Shown: one piece after another, positions 13,467 to 15,616 of the stretch
Layout of the letters: each line of letters starts with the position of its first letter
Position numbering within the stretch: position 1 is the stretch's first letter
Origin: Caryophanales bacterium UBA7642
GTDB taxonomy: Bacteria; Bacillota_I; Bacilli_A; RFN20; CAG-288
Assembly: GCA_002483745.1 (NCBI GenBank)
Contig: DLIM01000049.1
Coordinates: forward strand, 6,614 to 22,229
Length of the DNA stretch: 15,616 bases
Direction: 5' to 3'
Notes under the pieces: generated by a model
Database searches by the model: none
The model's input: the letters and a program-made list of their open reading frames with translations, nothing else
Told to the model about the DNA's origin: nothing
Program-made: the position numbers and the translations under genes

Positions 13467-15610
13467 TTAGGCAGAAGTAGTAATATCGGTGAAAGTGAGA
13501 GTGAGATCGGCAGTGACAGTGAAATTAAAGCTAGAAGCATAGGCTTCATTTTTAGTCACTTCTCCACCCATTTCAACTTTCACATTGACGTTCTTATCAG
13601 AACTGGTAAAACGGATTGTAGTTCCAATTTCGATTTTCCCGCCGTTTCCAACAGTAACGAAGTTGGAATCTCTGATTTCGGAAGTTAATCTAGCATTGGA
13701 GGTATTGTTGTTGATGGTGACAGTGGCATAATTGATCGTCTGATCAACAAGAGTAAGAGATACGTTAGCATCAGGCATCGTGAAGGAATAGGAAAGGCCA
13801 TCATAACTTTTTTTAGTACTTACTTTGGTTTCACCATTCATGACAGTTAGTATATAGCGGTGTCCATCAGTAATAGCAGCAAAACTGATAGTGATTTTAT
13901 CATTGGAATAGGTAGGAGCAATGGCCTGACCGGAAACAAAGGAAACAGCAGTTGCACTATTGATCCGATAAGAAGGGGCAATGGTCGAATCGACTGTAGT
14001 AGTGATGACTCTAGTTGTCTTATGCTCAGGAAGAATAGTGATAATGATATCAGCTTCAGTAATCACAAATGAGCCATTGATAAAGGCATTTCCGGTTTCT
14101 TCATTATCGATAGTGACAGCATCCTTATCGCCTTGCTTAACAGAGATGGCACCAGTCCAGGCATTATCGGAGAAGTCGATTTCAAAATCGACAGTATCCT
14201 GAATATAGAAAGAAGAGGAGGAACCAATTGCGGTTAAGGAAGCATCACTGATGTCGCCTTCAAAACTCATGGTTTTGGCAGCATTGTTAGTATCATTGTT
14301 AACAACTGTGACCTTAGCAGCCTGGAGCTTAGTAGCACCGGCAGTAACTGTTACAGCAGTTTCCGGCATTTCGAATGAATAAGATTTACTCCACTTGTTG
14401 TAGGAGCAGTCAACATCATGGCCATTTGCATCCTTTACGGAGACTGAATCAGTAGCGACAATATAGCCAGAATCAGGAGTGATGGTGAAATCAACTTCTT
14501 TGCCAGGCAAGAAAGAAGAAGTCTCATCGGATAGAGCAAAGGTCAAACCAGTGACGGTAGCAAAACTGACTGTCTGCTTCTTAACAACAGTGACATCTAA
14601 GATGATATCAGTATTGATAGTGATACCAGAGATGTTCCAACTATTCATAGAAGAATAGACAAAAGCTTCTTCATCGCCTTCAACACTGACATCGGTGATA
14701 CCATAGCCATCCTCAGTTGTGAAGACAGCAATGATGGAGTCAGAAGTCTTGGCATCATAATACTGAATCTGGTTTTTGCATTCAAAGTCAGAATAGTACT
14801 TAGCGCTAGTTAAGTGATCGGTAGCCTTGAAGGAAATAGTCGGTAAAGCCTTAGTAGTAAAGGTGATTGCAATATCCTTGTCCGGCATGACAAAGTCAAA
14901 GGAGTAACCTTCACCGGTAGTAGATTCGATAGTCTCATCGCTGAAAGTATAGGAATCTAGTCCATATCCAGCTACAAAGCTAGGAGAAACGGTAATAGTC
15001 TTTCCGACAGTTACGGAAGTGGGAAGAACCGACTTAGCAGAATCAAATTTATTGTTAACGCCACTATAAGTGATGTTCTTAACGCCAGTATTTTCAACCT
15101 CGATAGCTAAAGTGATATCTTCAGTGGAATCAGGAAGCATATAAGAATCAGAATAACTAGTGATTTCAACAGGAGTAGTAACAGAAGCGGAAGTATAACT
15201 GACCGTCTTAATCACATAACCGGCAGCAATCCAAACAGAAAAGCTATGTTAGCCGCTCATTTTCTTAGTCTTATCAATACCAAGGACTGAATAAGAATCA
15301 GTATTGGAATAGTTGACTTTAAAGCCATCGGATTCTTCTTCATCGATATTTACAAAGGCAACTAAGATATCCTTTGAGGGCATAGTGAAATCAAGAGAAA
15401 GAATATATCCGGTAGTATCAGCGGTTAAGGCATAATAAGTATCATTGATTTCTAATCCTTAGTAGGCGGCACTAGAACCCATATTGTTAGTAAAGGTTAA
15501 AGATAAAGTCTTAGTAGTTTTTTCAGCAATCTCATCGCCAGCCTTGAAGTTAGCAGTGAAATTCTGATAAGTAGCGTTAACTAAGTCTAAGGCCTTATAT
15601 TTAGTAGGCT
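13467..15610 (-). repeat. Degenerate protein-level tandem repeats (F-x-MP-x-x-D-I/V units)
   Basis: The clearest unit ends are at about 15365-15390 (FTMPSKDI), 15115-15145 (MLPDSTEDI), 14870-14895 (FVMPDKDI), 14355-14375 (FEMPETAV) and 13755-13780 (FTMPDANV). More diverged ends are near 14600 (ITINTDIIL), 14040 (FVITEADII) and 13490 (FTVTADLTL). The repeat is visible in protein and not as long exact DNA copies, so it is old and probably structural. Confidence 0.65.
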
Positions 15611-15616
15611 CAGGAA
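13467..15616 (-). pseudogene. Large tandem-repeat surface protein, 3' part; two in-frame TAA codons
   Basis: One frame runs from the right edge (first codon at 15612-15614) to TAA 13467-13469, about 716 codons, interrupted only by TAA 15459-15461 (SSAAY-stop-GLEIND) and TAA 15249-15251 (KKMSG-stop-HSFSVW). After the second stop, 593 codons are open. The repeat pattern carries on across both stops, so I treat the whole as one gene whose start lies outside the window. It is built of about eight degenerate units of roughly 80-90 residues, ending in motifs such as LDFTMPSKDI, YSFDFVMPDKDIAITF, YSFEMPETAVTVTA and YSFTMPDANVSLTL. Each has a G-x-x-V-x-F/I-x-x-x-x-x-x-GY strand before it. This resembles divergent InlB B-type repeat stalks of Gram-positive surface proteins. 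No membrane anchor or sortase motif is seen at its C-terminus (TFTDITTSA). Broken status depends on the two stops being real. Confidence 0.7.

Noticed and set aside
13443..14202. Plus-strand open frames opposite the repeat protein
   Set aside because: They mirror the Thr/Ser/Asp-rich repeat codons and lack ribosome sites; one only appears to start near the intergenic gap.
1..15616. CRISPR arrays, insertion sequences, phage genes or attachment sites
   Set aside because: No regularly spaced direct repeats, transposase motifs, terminal inverted repeats or integrase genes were seen. The tRNA-Ser gene has no visible duplicated 3' end nearby.

Overview
The window looks like a chromosome segment of a low-to-moderate GC (about 40% by eye), Gram-positive-type member of the Firmicutes/Mollicutes branch, plausibly an uncultured gut Bacilli of the RF39/Erysipelotrichales kind. 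The support is an L-box lysine riboswitch, lipoproteins with Ser/Thr-rich linkers behind the lipid cysteine, a PgcA-type phosphoglucomutase, Shine-Dalgarno sequences of the AAGGAG type, and no outer-membrane genes. The taxonomic placement is inference.

Layout. 1-119 is the tail of an unidentified protein (+). 133-505 (-) is a broken ECF sigma factor that keeps region 2 only. 607-697 (-) is tRNA-Ser(GGA) with its promoter and terminator. 855-4176 (+) is a tight four-gene operon: an RluC/RluD pseudouridine synthase followed by three unrecognised proteins, two of them membrane proteins and one built from about 80-residue repeats. 4245-5990 (+) is phosphoglucomutase. It converges on a Cof-type HAD phosphatase (6035-6880, -) across a bidirectional terminator. 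6984-8798 (+) is a secreted endonuclease I with a Big2-like domain and a C-terminal membrane anchor. 8989-9240 is a lysine riboswitch and its terminator, controlling a three-gene ABC importer (9285-11684, +) that is therefore probably a lysine importer. 11737-15616 (-) holds two large surface-protein genes: a lipoprotein broken by two TAG codons and a frameshift, and a tandem-repeat protein with two in-frame TAA codons that runs off the window edge.

The most noteworthy signal is promoter architecture. Three genes without a Shine-Dalgarno sequence (855, 6880 and 6984) have a -10 box only 6-7 nt before the start codon. Two of these boxes are TG-extended. The geometry predicts leaderless mRNAs. 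A possible fourth case, the sigma remnant, has an 8-nt gap. Other genes here, such as 4245, 9285 and 13415, have ordinary leaders with Shine-Dalgarno sites.

A second theme is decay or switching confined to accessory genes. The sigma factor and the lipoprotein each carry a frameshift at a homopolymer, and the two surface genes carry four in-frame TAA/TAG codons, while all housekeeping genes are intact. Stop codons at the ends of the genes are mostly TAG, with no TGA.
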